Numbered from the stretch's first letter, positions 19,747-28,565 are shown. The stretch is 64,000 bases of DNA from Streptomyces fagopyri (GCF_009498275.1 NZ_CP045643.1:806001-870000); one strand, 5' to 3'. Made by a program: numbers and translations. The notes: generated by a model from the letters alone, not told the origin.

Positions 19747-19762
19747 GACACCAATTGGTGTC
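19747..19762. promoter_or_regulatory. Perfect 16-bp palindrome, candidate operator
   Basis: GACACCAATTGGTGTC is a perfect inverted repeat ending two bases upstream of the -35 hexamer of the leader-peptide promoter, the right place for a repressor or activator. Its right half plus following bases (GGTGTCCATTG) is repeated exactly beside the cupin promoter at 18259-18269. The nearby Rrf2 regulator is the obvious candidate ligand; untested. Confidence 0.7.
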
Positions 19763-19764
19763 CA

Positions 19765-19794
19765 TTGACAGCCGGTCGAAGCTGCCCCCAGGAT
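19765..19794 (+). promoter_or_regulatory. Promoter of the leader peptide / ABC transporter operon
   Basis: TTGACA (19765-19770), an 18-base spacer, then CAGGAT (19789-19794): a near-consensus vegetative promoter for streptomycetes. Transcription would begin at about 19801-19802, the A of the leader-peptide ATG, so the transcript is predicted to be leaderless. The AGGA at 19790 that looks like a Shine-Dalgarno is probably part of the -10 element. Confidence 0.7.
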
Positions 19795-19801
19795 GTGCAG
19801 C

Positions 19802-19876
19802 ATGCTCACGACGCACCCCGGTGTGGTGTGCCGCTACGTGGACCTGCGGCGCACCAGCAGCGCACTCTGTCGCTGA
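19802..19876 (+). CDS. Putative sulfur/cysteine-type leader peptide (24 codons)
   Basis: ATG at 19802 opens a 24-codon frame of the pattern M-L-T-T...VVCRYVDLRRTSSALCR. This matches the actinobacterial putative leader peptides (R/H-x-V-D-L-x-R-x-S-S-A-L-C) commonly found upstream of sulfur-assimilation and sulfur-transport operons. Two cysteine codons, at residue 10 and at residue 23 next to the end, could make translation sensitive to charged tRNA-Cys. It sits directly at the predicted transcription start. I infer a role as a cis-acting attenuator for the transporter operon 411 bases downstream. Family recognition is from memory of many streptomycete examples. Confidence 0.7.
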   Translation: MLTTHPGVVCRYVDLRRTSSALCR

Positions 19877-20287
19877 CCTTCCGCCGCCCCTGGCCCGCAG
19901 GCGCCTGACCGCCGCTCCCGGCACCGGCCGCCCGCCGCCCGCCCGAGCCGCGTCCGTCCCCCTGCGTCCGCGCCTCCGCCGAAGCGCATCCCCGCCCAGC
20001 GCCCGCGTGCACCGTCGCACGCCTTCTCCCTCTCCCGGCCCGCCTCCATGGGCCCCCGACACCCCCTGCCCCGAGCGCCGCGCGCCCCGAGTGTGCGCGG
20101 TCGCCTCCCCCGGACCGCCCGTCCGGGTCACGGTCGACGGCGCGTACGGGCTTCGAGCACGGCCCCGCGCCCCGCTCCTCCGTCCCCGCTCCTTCTCCCT
20201 CCCTCTCCCTCACCGTTTCCGCTCCACCCGTCGCGCTCCGCTCCCCCTGCCGCGGTCCGGGCCGGGGCCCACCACAGGAAGAGAACG
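19877..20287 (+). promoter_or_regulatory. C-rich, G-poor untranslated leader, candidate Rho-dependent attenuator
   Basis: Between the leader peptide stop and the transporter ATG lie 411 bases with marked C-over-G bias on the transcribed-sense strand. By hand count, 19921-19980 has 36 C and 17 G; 20161-20220 has 37 C, 14 T and only 8 G. Long unstructured C-rich RNA is what Rho loads on, so ribosome behaviour on the leader peptide could decide whether transcription reaches the operon. No protein-coding signal was found here. AGGAAGAG precedes the ATG at 20288. Confidence 0.5.
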
Positions 20288-21862
20288 ATGCCCGCCCAAC
20301 TCACCACCCACCGCCGCAGACTGGTCCACCCCTCATCGCGACGCACCGGGGGCCCGCGGGCCGCCGCCCTCGCAGCCGCCCTCGTCGCCCTGCTCGCACC
20401 CGCCCTCAGCGCGTGCGGCGGCGACACCGCCGCCGCGGGTGGCGGAGCCACATTGAAGTGGACGTCCTCGTACTTCCCGGCCCACTGGGACCCGGTGGTC
20501 GGGGGAAGCGGCGCCCAGTTCCGTGAACTCGCCCTGACCTACGCATCGTTGACCCGTACGGACGAGACGGGCAAGGCCGTTCCGGACCTCGCCAGGAGCT
20601 GGGAGTACAACGAGAAGGGTGACGAGATCACCTTCCATCTGCGCCCCGGCCTGAAGTTCAGTGACGGTCAGCCGGTCGACGCCGCCGCCGTCAAGGCGGC
20701 CATCGAACGGGCCCAGAAACAGAAGAACTCGGCGCTCTTCGGCGACCTGACCTCCATCAGGACGGTGGACGCCGAAGGGCTGGACGCCGTCCTGCACCTG
20801 ACCCAGGTCGACTACCAGATCCCGCAGTTGCTCGGTGAGCGTGTGCTGCAGATCGCCAGTCCGCTGGCCGCGAAGAATCCCGCGAAGCTGGACCAGAACC
20901 CCGTCGGCGCCGGTCCGTTCACCGTCACCCAGCTGATCCCGGGGACCAAGGCGGTCCTCAGGAAGAACCCTGACTACTGGGACGCGAAGAACATCCACAT
21001 CGACAACGTCGAGCTGACCTCCGCTCCGGACGCCTCCACGGTCGTCTCCGGTCTGCGGACGGGCGTCTACAACTTCGCCGACCTGGACCCGAGTCAGGCG
21101 TCGGCCGCCAAGAAGGCCGGCCTCGACGTCTTCGTGCAGCCGGGCTTCAACGCCTCGAACCTCAGCCTGAACATCAACAAGGCGCCGTTCGACAACGCCA
21201 AGGTCGTCGACGCCGTCCGGTACGCGATCAACCGTCAGGAGTTCGTGGACAAGCTGACGTTCGGCTACGGCGAGGTCACCGACCAGCCGTTCCCCAAGGG
21301 GTACGTGGCCTACGACCCGAAGTCCGAGGCCGACCACCCCTACGATCCTGCGAAGTCGAAGAAGCTGCTCACCGAGGCGGGTTACAAGGCGGGCGCCATC
21401 AAGCTCGACCTGGTGATCCCCGCGGACGACCCGCAGGCCGAGATCGTCCAGTCCCAGCTGGCCAAGGTCGGCATCACCGTCACCATCAAGGTCGACAAGA
21501 ACTGGGCCACCCCGTTCTTCGCGAAGAACCTGAAGTTCTCGCTCTACGGGACCACCGGTCGCGACTCCGCGGCGCAGACCCTCACCGCCCACTTCGGTCC
21601 CAACGGTCCGCTGAACCTCAGCTCGCCCTACGAGCCCGCCGGTTTCGAGGCCGCGATCGCCAAGGTCCGTCAGACCCCGTTGGACGCGCCGGACTACGCC
21701 AAGGTGCTCCAGGCGGCGACCCGGGCGGGGCTGAAGAGCGGGGCCCTCGTCTTCACGTACTCGCAGCCGAACCTCATCGCCAAGAGCACGTCGATCTCGG
21801 ACCTGCCGAAGAACCCGGCCCACATCGACTGGACCGGCGTGACCATCTCCAGCGCCAACTGA
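20288..21862 (+). CDS. ABC transporter substrate-binding lipoprotein (peptide/nickel/opine type)
   Basis: A 524-residue family-5 solute-binding protein. The signal peptide ends in a lipobox (LAPALSACGG), so it is anchored outside the membrane. Typical elements are a DETGKAVPDLARSWE-type early segment, FHLRPGLKFSDGQPVDA, NPVGAGPFTV, LRKNPDYWDAKNIHIDNVEL and NINKAPFDNAKVVDAVRYAINRQEFV. Such proteins bind peptides, opines, nickel chelates or other small organics. It is the first gene of a co-directional series with two permeases, two ATPases and two flavin monooxygenases, so its ligand is probably the substrate of those enzymes. Confidence 0.92.
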   Translation: MPAQLTTHRRRLVHPSSRRTGGPRAAALAAALVALLAPALSACGGDTAAAGGGATLKWTSSYFPAHWDPVVGGSGAQFRELALTYASLTRTDETGKAVPDLARSWEYNEKGDEITFHLRPGLKFSDGQPVDAAAVKAAIERAQKQKNSALFGDLTSIRTVDAEGLDAVLHLTQVDYQIPQLLGERVLQIASPLAAKNPAKLDQNPVGAGPFTVTQLIPGTKAVLRKNPDYWDAKNIHIDNVELTSAPDASTVVSGLRTGVYNFADLDPSQASAAKKAGLDVFVQPGFNASNLSLNINKAPFDNAKVVDAVRYAINRQEFVDKLTFGYGEVTDQPFPKGYVAYDPKSEADHPYDPAKSKKLLTEAGYKAGAIKLDLVIPADDPQAEIVQSQLAKVGITVTIKVDKNWATPFFAKNLKFSLYGTTGRDSAAQTLTAHFGPNGPLNLSSPYEPAGFEAAIAKVRQTPLDAPDYAKVLQAATRAGLKSGALVFTYSQPNLIAKSTSISDLPKNPAHIDWTGVTISSAN

Positions 21863-21893
21863 CATCCGTCCACTACAGAGAGGGGGCAACTCC

Positions 21894-22922
21894 ATGACGA
21901 CGACAGCGGTACAGACCGCGCCTGCCCGCCGTCGCGGGGTCGCCGTGACCAGGGTGCGGCACACGCTGGGCCGCGTCCTGGTCGCCCTCGCCCGGTCGAT
22001 CGCGATCTTCGTGCCCGTCTTCCTGGTCGCGACGTTCGTGACGTTCGCGCTGCGGTCGCTGAGCGGACTCAGCCCGGCGCGGATCCAACTGGGCGAAGAG
22101 GCGACTCCCGAGGCGATCCACCGGGTCGAGTCCCAGTGGGGGCTCGACCGGCCCTTCCTGGTCCAGTACTGGGACTGGTTCACCGGCGTCCTGCACGGAC
22201 AGCTCGGCACCAGCTGGACCAACGGCGCCGACATCTCCACGCTCATCGGTCTGGGCCTGGAAGTGAGCCTTTCCGTCGCGACGTTCGCGCTCGTCATCGG
22301 CGTACTCCTCGGCTTCGCCCTGGGGACGGTGGCGGCGCTGCGGCGCACCACATGGGTCGACCGCGCGATCACGGGCTTCGTCACGGTCATCTCGGTGATG
22401 CCGGCCTTCGTCGTCGGCATCGTGCTGGTCGCGGTCCTCGCGGTCGGGCTCCATGTGTTCCCCTCCGCCGGCTACATCCCGGTCCGGCAGGGATTCGGCC
22501 CGTGGCTCGCGCACATCACCCTCCCGGCGATCGCGCTCAGCTTCGACGTCGTCGCGGACGTCGCCCGTCAACTGCGCGGCAGTCTCGTCGCGGCCTACCG
22601 GGAGAACTACGTGACGGGCGCGGTGGTACGCGGACTGGGGGCGCGCCGGATCTTCCTGGTGCACGTGCTGCGCAATGGCATCGGGCCCGCGCTCGCCACG
22701 CTCGGCCTGAAGTTCCCCGCGCTCGTCGGAGCCTCCGTCGTCACCGAGTGGATCTTCGGCCTGCAGGGCTTCGGCAGGTTCGCCAACGACTCCGCCCAGG
22801 CCGGTGACGTACCGGCCGTGCAGGGCGTCCTCGTGGTGTCGATCGTCCTCGTCGTCCTGTTCAACCTGATCGTCAACCTGGTGCTGGCGCGTGTGACGCC
22901 GGCGTCCCAGCGGGGGGTATGA
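21894..22922 (+). CDS. ABC transporter permease (DppB-like)
   Basis: A 342-residue inner-membrane permease with about six membrane helices and the DppB/OppB N-terminal layout: a first helix, then an extracytoplasmic loop (LGLDRPF-like GLDRPFLVQYWDWFTGVLHGQLGTSW). The cytoplasmic EAA-like loop is LRGSLVAAYRENYVTGAVVRGLGARRIFLVHVLRNGIGPAL. Its stop overlaps the next start by ATGA. It forms the translocation channel with the following permease. Confidence 0.92.
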   Translation: MTTTAVQTAPARRRGVAVTRVRHTLGRVLVALARSIAIFVPVFLVATFVTFALRSLSGLSPARIQLGEEATPEAIHRVESQWGLDRPFLVQYWDWFTGVLHGQLGTSWTNGADISTLIGLGLEVSLSVATFALVIGVLLGFALGTVAALRRTTWVDRAITGFVTVISVMPAFVVGIVLVAVLAVGLHVFPSAGYIPVRQGFGPWLAHITLPAIALSFDVVADVARQLRGSLVAAYRENYVTGAVVRGLGARRIFLVHVLRNGIGPALATLGLKFPALVGASVVTEWIFGLQGFGRFANDSAQAGDVPAVQGVLVVSIVLVVLFNLIVNLVLARVTPASQRGV

Positions 22923-23812
22923 CCATGGTGCGCCACGTCCTCTCACTCGTGTCCGGCCGGATCGCCGTCGCCGTCCTGACCCTGATCGTCCTGCTCGCGG
23001 TCCTCGGCCCGTCGCTCGCTCCGCAGGATCCCCTCGCGACCAGTGACCACACGCTCGCGGCGGCGTCGGGCGCCCACTGGCTCGGCACCGACTACCTCGG
23101 CCGTGACGTGCTGAGCCGGCTGCTCGACGGCTCCCGTGTCAGTGTGCTCGGCTCGCTCGAAGTCACCCTGATGGCACTGGTGGTAGGCGCGATCCCCGGC
23201 ATCCTGTCGGTCTACCTCGGCCGGGTCTTCGAGTGGGTCACCCTCCGCCTGGCCGACACCCTGGTCGCGCTGCCGTTCCTGCTGTTCGCGGTCGCCGTGA
23301 TCGCGCTGCTCGGCAACGGCATCACTCAAGCCATGTTCGTCACGGGCGCGTTGGTCTCCCCGCTCTTCTACCGGGTGGCCCGCGCCGCCACGCTGGCCGT
23401 GGCCCGCTCGCCGTACGTGGAGGCCGCGCTGATCTCCGGTGCCTCGATCGGCTGGATCGTACGGCGCCACGTGTGGGGCAAGGTGCTCCCGCCGATCGCC
23501 GTCGCGCTCGCCCAGACCATCGGCGTCGGCTTCATCATCGTGTCGAGCCTGACGTTCCTCGGCATCGGGGTCCAGCCCCCCGCGCCCACCTGGGGCGGCC
23601 TGCTCGCCTCGGACCTGGGCTATCTCGGCTACCAGCCGTGGGCGCCTCTCGCCCCCGCGCTGTTGATCATGGTGACGGTCTGGGCCGGCAACCTGCTCGC
23701 CGACGCGATCCGCGACGTCTCCGGCGAGGCCGGCCGGGCGTTCGTCAACGACCGCAAGGCACGCGCCAACCGCCCCGGCACGTCCGATCCCGTTCCCACC
23801 GGAGGTGCGTGA
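22919..23812 (+). CDS. ABC transporter permease (DppC-like)
   Basis: A 297-residue permease of the DppC/OppC type. The N-terminal helix is followed by LAPQDPLATSDHTLAAASGAHWLGTDYLGRDVLSRLLDGSRVSV, the conserved LGTD.LGRDVLSR block of this group. The EAA loop is VARSPYVEAALISGASIGWIVRRHV. It overlaps its neighbours at both ends (ATGA upstream, TGATG downstream), so the importer genes are translated as one coupled unit. Confidence 0.92.
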   Translation: MTMVRHVLSLVSGRIAVAVLTLIVLLAVLGPSLAPQDPLATSDHTLAAASGAHWLGTDYLGRDVLSRLLDGSRVSVLGSLEVTLMALVVGAIPGILSVYLGRVFEWVTLRLADTLVALPFLLFAVAVIALLGNGITQAMFVTGALVSPLFYRVARAATLAVARSPYVEAALISGASIGWIVRRHVWGKVLPPIAVALAQTIGVGFIIVSSLTFLGIGVQPPAPTWGGLLASDLGYLGYQPWAPLAPALLIMVTVWAGNLLADAIRDVSGEAGRAFVNDRKARANRPGTSDPVPTGGA

Positions 23813-24756
23813 TGACGACGCTGTCCCGGAACACCGCCCGCGCGAGGACCCGCGATGCCGCGACCGCCGACCCGACCGCCGCGACCGGTTCGACGGGTGC
23901 GCCCGCCACGACCGCTACGACGGAGAAGACCGGTGCGACGGCCGCGCCCGTGCTCGCCGTCCGCGGGATACGCGTCAGCGATCTGGCCGGCGACCGCGAG
24001 ATCGTCCACGGGGTGAGCTTCGACCTCACCCCCGGCAAGGCCGTCGGCATCGTCGGCGAGTCGGGCAGCGGGAAGACCCTCACCTGCCGCGCCGCGCTCG
24101 GCATCCTCCCCCCGCACTTCGAGGTCACCGGCGGCTCGATCGAGATCACCGGCACCGACATCGAGACCCTGACCCCGCGGCAGTGGACGGCTCTGCGGGG
24201 GGCCACGATCAGCGCGGTCTTCCAGGATCCCGCGTCCTACCTCAATCCCTCGATCCGTGTGGGCCCGCAGATCGCCGAGGTCGTCCGCGTCAAGAAGGGA
24301 CTGAAGCGGCGGGAGGCGCGCCGTCGTGCCGTCGAACTGCTGCGGGCGGTGCGGTTGCGCGACCCCGAGCTGGTCTACGGCCAGTACACCCACGAGCTCT
24401 CGGGGGGCATGCTCCAGCGTGTCCTGATCGCGACGGCGATCGCCGCCGATCCGCGGATCCTCATCGCCGACGAGGCCACGACGGCGCTCGACGTCACGGT
24501 CCAGGCCGAGATCCTCGACCTGCTCGCCGAGCTGCGTCGGCGCACCGGCCTCGCCCTGGTGGTCGTCTCCCACGACCTGGCCGTCGTCGCCCAGCTGTGC
24601 GACGAGGTGCTCGTCATGCGTGACGGCGAGGTCGTGGAGCACGGACCGACGGAGGCGGTGCTCCACCATCCACGGCACGAATACACCCAGTTGCTCATCG
24701 CCGAACACGAGCAGTACGGCCTGGAGAAGTTCCTCACGCCGACGGAGGCCTCATGA
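23812..24756 (+). CDS. ABC transporter ATP-binding protein (DppD-like)
   Basis: A 314-residue ATPase. An unusual N-terminal extension of about 45 residues, rich in Ala, Thr and Gly (TADPTAATGSTGAPATTATTEK), precedes the nucleotide-binding domain. Walker A is GESGSGKT, the signature LSGGMLQR, Walker B ILIADEATTALD, and the switch His lies in VVSHDLAVV. The C-terminal oligopeptide-transporter tail (HPRHEYTQLLIAEH) is present. GGAGGTG precedes the ATG and it overlaps the next gene by ATGA. Confidence 0.92.
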   Translation: MTTLSRNTARARTRDAATADPTAATGSTGAPATTATTEKTGATAAPVLAVRGIRVSDLAGDREIVHGVSFDLTPGKAVGIVGESGSGKTLTCRAALGILPPHFEVTGGSIEITGTDIETLTPRQWTALRGATISAVFQDPASYLNPSIRVGPQIAEVVRVKKGLKRREARRRAVELLRAVRLRDPELVYGQYTHELSGGMLQRVLIATAIAADPRILIADEATTALDVTVQAEILDLLAELRRRTGLALVVVSHDLAVVAQLCDEVLVMRDGEVVEHGPTEAVLHHPRHEYTQLLIAEHEQYGLEKFLTPTEAS

Positions 24757-25622
24757 CCGCCACACGCCCCCCGGACGAGTCCGCCGGCACCGGCACACGT
24801 CCGGACACCGTCCTCGAGGTCACCGGCCTTGACGTGCACTACGGCCGGCGCCGCAGGCGTCGTCGCGCCCTGCACGGGCTCTCGCTGAGCGTCGCGCCGG
24901 GCGAGACCGTCGGGATCATCGGCGAGACGGGCTCGGGCAAGTCCACCTTCGCCCGCACGGTCCTCGGCCTGGTGCGCGCGTCCGCGGGCCGGATCGTCAT
25001 CGGCGGCGAGGACGTCAGCGCGTACGGCCCGCGGCAGTGGCGAGGACTGCGCCGGCGGGGTGTGGTCCAGTACGTCTTCCAGGACCCGCTGCGCAGCCTC
25101 GACCCCGACCTCACCGTCGAGGAGTCCCTCCTCGAACCGCTGCTGGTGCAGGGTGTCGAGCGGACGGAGGCGGCCGGCAGGGCCCGCGACTTCCTCGCCC
25201 GTGTGCGGCTCTCGGAGGAACTGCTCGACCGGCTGCCCGGCGAGCTCTCCGGGGGCCAGCGGCAGCGTGTCGCGGTGGCCCGGGCGCTCGTCACCGAGCC
25301 GCGACTGATCCTCCTCGACGAACCCGTCAGCGCTCTGGACTCCGCGAACCGCGTCCAGGTCCTGCGGATTCTCAAGGAACTCCGAGCCGCCGGCGTGGCC
25401 CTCGTCTTCATCTCGCACGACCTCGGGTCCGTCGCCGGGATCGCCGACCGCATCGCGGTGCTCCACCAGGGCGAACTGGTGGAGGTCGGAGCCGCCCGGG
25501 ACGTCATCACCCACCCGCGGCACGACTACACCCGTCTGCTCGTCAGCTCCGCGCCCACCCTGCGGGCGGCCTCGGCCGGCCGGGCCGAGCGCGACGCGCT
25601 GCGCGCTCTGCTGCACACCTGA
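24753..25622 (+). CDS. ABC transporter ATP-binding protein (DppF-like)
   Basis: A 289-residue second ATPase of the importer. Walker A is GETGSGKS, the Q-loop VQYVFQDPLRSLDPDLTVEESLLEPL, the signature LSGGQRQR, Walker B LILLDEPVSALD, and the switch His FISHDLGSV. A run of arginines (HYGRRRRRRRALHG) sits near the beta-hairpin before Walker A, unusual but without obvious consequence. It completes a five-gene importer. Confidence 0.92.
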   Translation: MTATRPPDESAGTGTRPDTVLEVTGLDVHYGRRRRRRRALHGLSLSVAPGETVGIIGETGSGKSTFARTVLGLVRASAGRIVIGGEDVSAYGPRQWRGLRRRGVVQYVFQDPLRSLDPDLTVEESLLEPLLVQGVERTEAAGRARDFLARVRLSEELLDRLPGELSGGQRQRVAVARALVTEPRLILLDEPVSALDSANRVQVLRILKELRAAGVALVFISHDLGSVAGIADRIAVLHQGELVEVGAARDVITHPRHDYTRLLVSSAPTLRAASAGRAERDALRALLHT

Positions 25623-25799
25623 GCTCAGCGCAGAACCCGCGACGCCACAGAACCGGCGATGCCTCCCACCCGACCGACCGCCCGAGAAACCGGCTGTCTC
25701 CGGAACCAGCGGTCCTGGCAGCGGTCCTGGAACCGAGCGGTCTCCCGGACCCGCCCTCCGCACAACCTCAGCACCTCAGAACCATCGAGAGGAACCCTC

Positions 25800-27140
25800 A
25801 TGTCCCGCACCCTTCACCTCGCGCTGCACCCCTACGGTGTCGGCGGCCCCGGCCAGCACGGTCTGTGGAAGGACCCGCGCGTCGCGAAGAACGCGAGCAT
25901 CGACATCAACTACTACATCGCGCAGGCCAAGGCGGCCGAACACGCGCTGTTCGACGCCCTCTTCATCGTCGACAGCCAGTTCATCAACTCCACCTACCCG
26001 GCGCACTATCTGAACCGGCTGGAGCCGCTCACCCTGCTGTCGGCGGTCGCCACCCACACCCGGCACATCGGTCTGGTGGGCACGGCCAGTTCGACGTACA
26101 ACTCGCCCTTCAACCTCGCCCGCCGGTTCGCCTCCCTCGACCACATCAGCGGCGGTCGCGCCGGCTGGAACGTCGTCACCAGTTTCGACACCGGGACGTC
26201 CCGGAACTTCGGGCTCGACGAGCACCTCGACTACACCACCCGCTACGGCCGCGCGCTGGAGTTCGTCCAGGTCGCCAGGGGCCTGTGGGACTCCTACGAG
26301 GACGACGCGTTCCCGGCCGACGTGGCGCGCGACGTCTTCCTCGACCCGGCCAAACTGCACGCGCTCGACCACGAGGGCGAACACTTCAAGATCGCCGGCC
26401 CGCTCAACCTCTCCCGCTCCGCGCAGGGCCAGCCCGTGATCTTCCAGGCGGGGGTCTCCGAGGAGGGGCGGGACCTCGCGGCCCAGGTCGCCGAGGGCAT
26501 CTACGCGCCGGGCGGCACCCTGCGACAGGCGCAGGAGTACTACGCCGACATCAAGTCGCGTACCGCGTCGTACGGACGCGACCCCGAGCACATCAAGATA
26601 TTCATCCACGGCGGGCCGGTCGTCGCCGCCACCGACGAGGCGGCCGTGCGGCGCGAGCGGGAGATCTTCGAGGAGGACAACGACTTCGACCGCAACCTCG
26701 CGCTCCTCGGCCGTTCCTTCGGTGCCTACGACTTCAGCGGTCACGACCTGGACGCGCCGTTCCCGGACGTCGCGCACCTCGCCGAGAAGGGCGGCCGCAC
26801 CGGCGCGGCGAAACTCATCGAGCGTGCCAGGACCGAGCAGTTGACGTTGCGTCAGGTAGCGCAGTCCGTCAGCGAGTTCCGCCGCTCGCCGTTCGTCGGG
26901 GCGCCGACGACCGTCGCCGACACCATCGAGCAGTGGTTCGCCGCGGGTACCTTCGACGGCATCAACCTCGCCTTCCGCAACAACGACGACCTGGAACTCT
27001 TCGTCGACGGTGTCGTGCCGATCCTGCAGAAGCGGGGCCTGTTCCGCACCGAGTACGAGGCCGAGACCCTGCGCGGCAACCTCGGCCTGCCGGTCCCCGC
27101 CAACCGTCACACCCGCGCGCCCCAGCTCGTGAACGGCTGA
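25800..27140 (+). CDS. NtaA/SnaA/DszA-type FMN-dependent monooxygenase
   Basis: A 446-residue bacterial-luciferase-fold monooxygenase of the nitrilotriacetate/pristinamycin/dibenzothiophene-sulfone class, using FMNH2 from a separate reductase and O2. Family blocks visible are EHALFDALFIVDSQ, LEPLTLLSAVATHTRHIGLVGTASSTYNSPFNLARRFASLDHISGGRAGWNVVTS, and HYDEGEHFKI-like DHEGEHFKIAGPLNLSRSAQGQPVIFQAG. Members cleave C-N or C-S bonds by hydroxylation; YxeK-type relatives act on S-succinocysteine. AGAGGAACC precedes the ATG. It follows the transporter ATPase by 177 bases and probably belongs to the same transcript. Confidence 0.9.
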   Translation: MSRTLHLALHPYGVGGPGQHGLWKDPRVAKNASIDINYYIAQAKAAEHALFDALFIVDSQFINSTYPAHYLNRLEPLTLLSAVATHTRHIGLVGTASSTYNSPFNLARRFASLDHISGGRAGWNVVTSFDTGTSRNFGLDEHLDYTTRYGRALEFVQVARGLWDSYEDDAFPADVARDVFLDPAKLHALDHEGEHFKIAGPLNLSRSAQGQPVIFQAGVSEEGRDLAAQVAEGIYAPGGTLRQAQEYYADIKSRTASYGRDPEHIKIFIHGGPVVAATDEAAVRREREIFEEDNDFDRNLALLGRSFGAYDFSGHDLDAPFPDVAHLAEKGGRTGAAKLIERARTEQLTLRQVAQSVSEFRRSPFVGAPTTVADTIEQWFAAGTFDGINLAFRNNDDLELFVDGVVPILQKRGLFRTEYEAETLRGNLGLPVPANRHTRAPQLVNG

Positions 27141-27535
27141 GGACGGGATCATGGCCGGACCTCCGCCCCGCTCGTCCTGACCGGGGACCGCGGCGTCGAG
27201 CATGCCTCCGCGCGCAGACGGTGGCACCAACGCCGCCGTTCACCGCGATCCACCCGGCCGGCCCCGAGACCCGCCCGGTCCACGGCACCGGCCATGTCCG
27301 CGTACCCCCCGACCAGCGTGTCCCCGGGCGCCGTACGGAACGCGCCGACGTGGGTACGGGCGCGGCCCTCGACCGCGTACCGGGCGGCGCCCGCGACGGG
27401 ACCGCGGCGACCGGTCCCGTCACGGCGGGCACGGCGGCCGGCCGGAGAACGGTCCCGGTCACCTCGGCATCCGTCCCCCTCACCCGCCACCGGCGAACGA
27501 ACGACACGGCCCGATCCCTGAAAGGCGAACACTCC
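27141..27535 (+). other. Intergenic region inside the monooxygenase cluster
   Basis: A 395-base gap between the two monooxygenase genes. Open frames here are Arg/Pro-rich and show no family features, and I see no hairpin terminator. AAAGG lies 15 bases before the next ATG. It may carry a secondary promoter or be the scar of a lost gene. Confidence 0.4.
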
Positions 27536-28564
27536 ATGACCCCAGCGACACCGCGCTTCCGACTCGGTTTCCTCACCCACGTCCAGGGCCGCGGCGACGA
27601 CCCGGCCCGGACGTACCGCGACGCGCAGGAGCTCTTCGTCGTCGCCGACGAACTCGGCTTCGACACCGGCTGGGTCGCCCAGCATCATGTGCCGGCCGGC
27701 GGTGGCGGCCTCTCCTCGCCGTGGACGTTCCTCGCGCACGCCGCCGCGCGCACCACCCGGATCCGGCTCGGCACCGCCATCACCGTCCTCCCCCTGGAGG
27801 ACCCGGTCCGGCTCGCCGAGGACATCGCCGTCGTCGACACCCTCAGCGGCGGGCGGGTCGAGATCGGCGTGGGCAGCGGCTACAGCGACACGGAGTACGC
27901 CGCGTTCGGCCAGGACATCACCCGCAAGCGCGAGTTGACCAGCGAGAAGCTGAGCGTGCTGCGCCGGGCGCTGAGCGGCGAGGAGGTCCGCGCACCCGGT
28001 TTCCGCGTCCAGCCGGCGCCCGGCGACTTCACGGACCGGATCTGGCAGGGGGTCTTCAGCGGCCCCGGCGCCCGGCACGCCGCCGCCGGCGGGGCGAACC
28101 TCCTGCTGAACCGCGCCGCGTACGGCTTCGACGCCCCCACCGACGAGGTGCAGCGCCCCTGGGCGGACGCGTTCCTCGACGCCTGGGACCGGCCGCGCCG
28201 TCCACGCGTCGGGCTGTCCCGGTTCGTGTTCCCCGCGAAGGACAGGCGCACGGCTCTTCGGCAGATCGGCGACGACGTCCACCGGGCCGCCCTCCGCCTC
28301 GGGGAGAGCGGTGCCTTCCCGAAGGACCTGGACGTGGACGGGGCGCTGCGCCGCTTCCACTCGTTCTACGGCCATCCCGACGAGATCACCGCCGCGCTCC
28401 GCGAGGAGCGGGTGCTGCCGGTCGTGACCGACCTGATCACCCAGTTCAACCCCGCCGTTCCCGACCACGACGCCGCGATCCGTGCCCTTGAGCTCATCGC
28501 GACCGAAGTGGCGCCCGCCCTGGGCTGGAAGCCGGCGACCGTGCCCGACCTCGCAGGAGCGTGA
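27536..28564 (+). CDS. LLM-class flavin-dependent monooxygenase
   Basis: A 342-residue luciferase-like monooxygenase, distinct from and shorter than the NtaA-type enzyme upstream. It has RLGFLTHVQG at the first beta-strand, WVAQHHVPAGGGGLSSPWTFLAHAAARTTRIRLGTAITVLPLEDPVRLAEDIAVVDTLSGGRVEIGVGSGY, the usual flavin-cradle segment, and a C-terminal HSFYGHPDEI block. It should use FMNH2 supplied by the flavin reductase encoded 0.9 kb downstream. The next gene starts one base after its stop. Two sequential oxidations of one imported substrate, or two substrates, are both possible. Confidence 0.88.
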   Translation: MTPATPRFRLGFLTHVQGRGDDPARTYRDAQELFVVADELGFDTGWVAQHHVPAGGGGLSSPWTFLAHAAARTTRIRLGTAITVLPLEDPVRLAEDIAVVDTLSGGRVEIGVGSGYSDTEYAAFGQDITRKRELTSEKLSVLRRALSGEEVRAPGFRVQPAPGDFTDRIWQGVFSGPGARHAAAGGANLLLNRAAYGFDAPTDEVQRPWADAFLDAWDRPRRPRVGLSRFVFPAKDRRTALRQIGDDVHRAALRLGESGAFPKDLDVDGALRRFHSFYGHPDEITAALREERVLPVVTDLITQFNPAVPDHDAAIRALELIATEVAPALGWKPATVPDLAGA

Positions 28565-28565
28565 G

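Noticed and set aside
27141..27535. A missing gene between the two monooxygenases
   Set aside because: No frame in the gap has protein-like composition or a start signal; it is left as intergenic.
25037..28564. 1175-codon frame spanning both monooxygenase genes
   Set aside because: Only its last 342 codons, from 27536, show real protein features; the earlier part is a shadow of the ATPase and NtaA-type genes.
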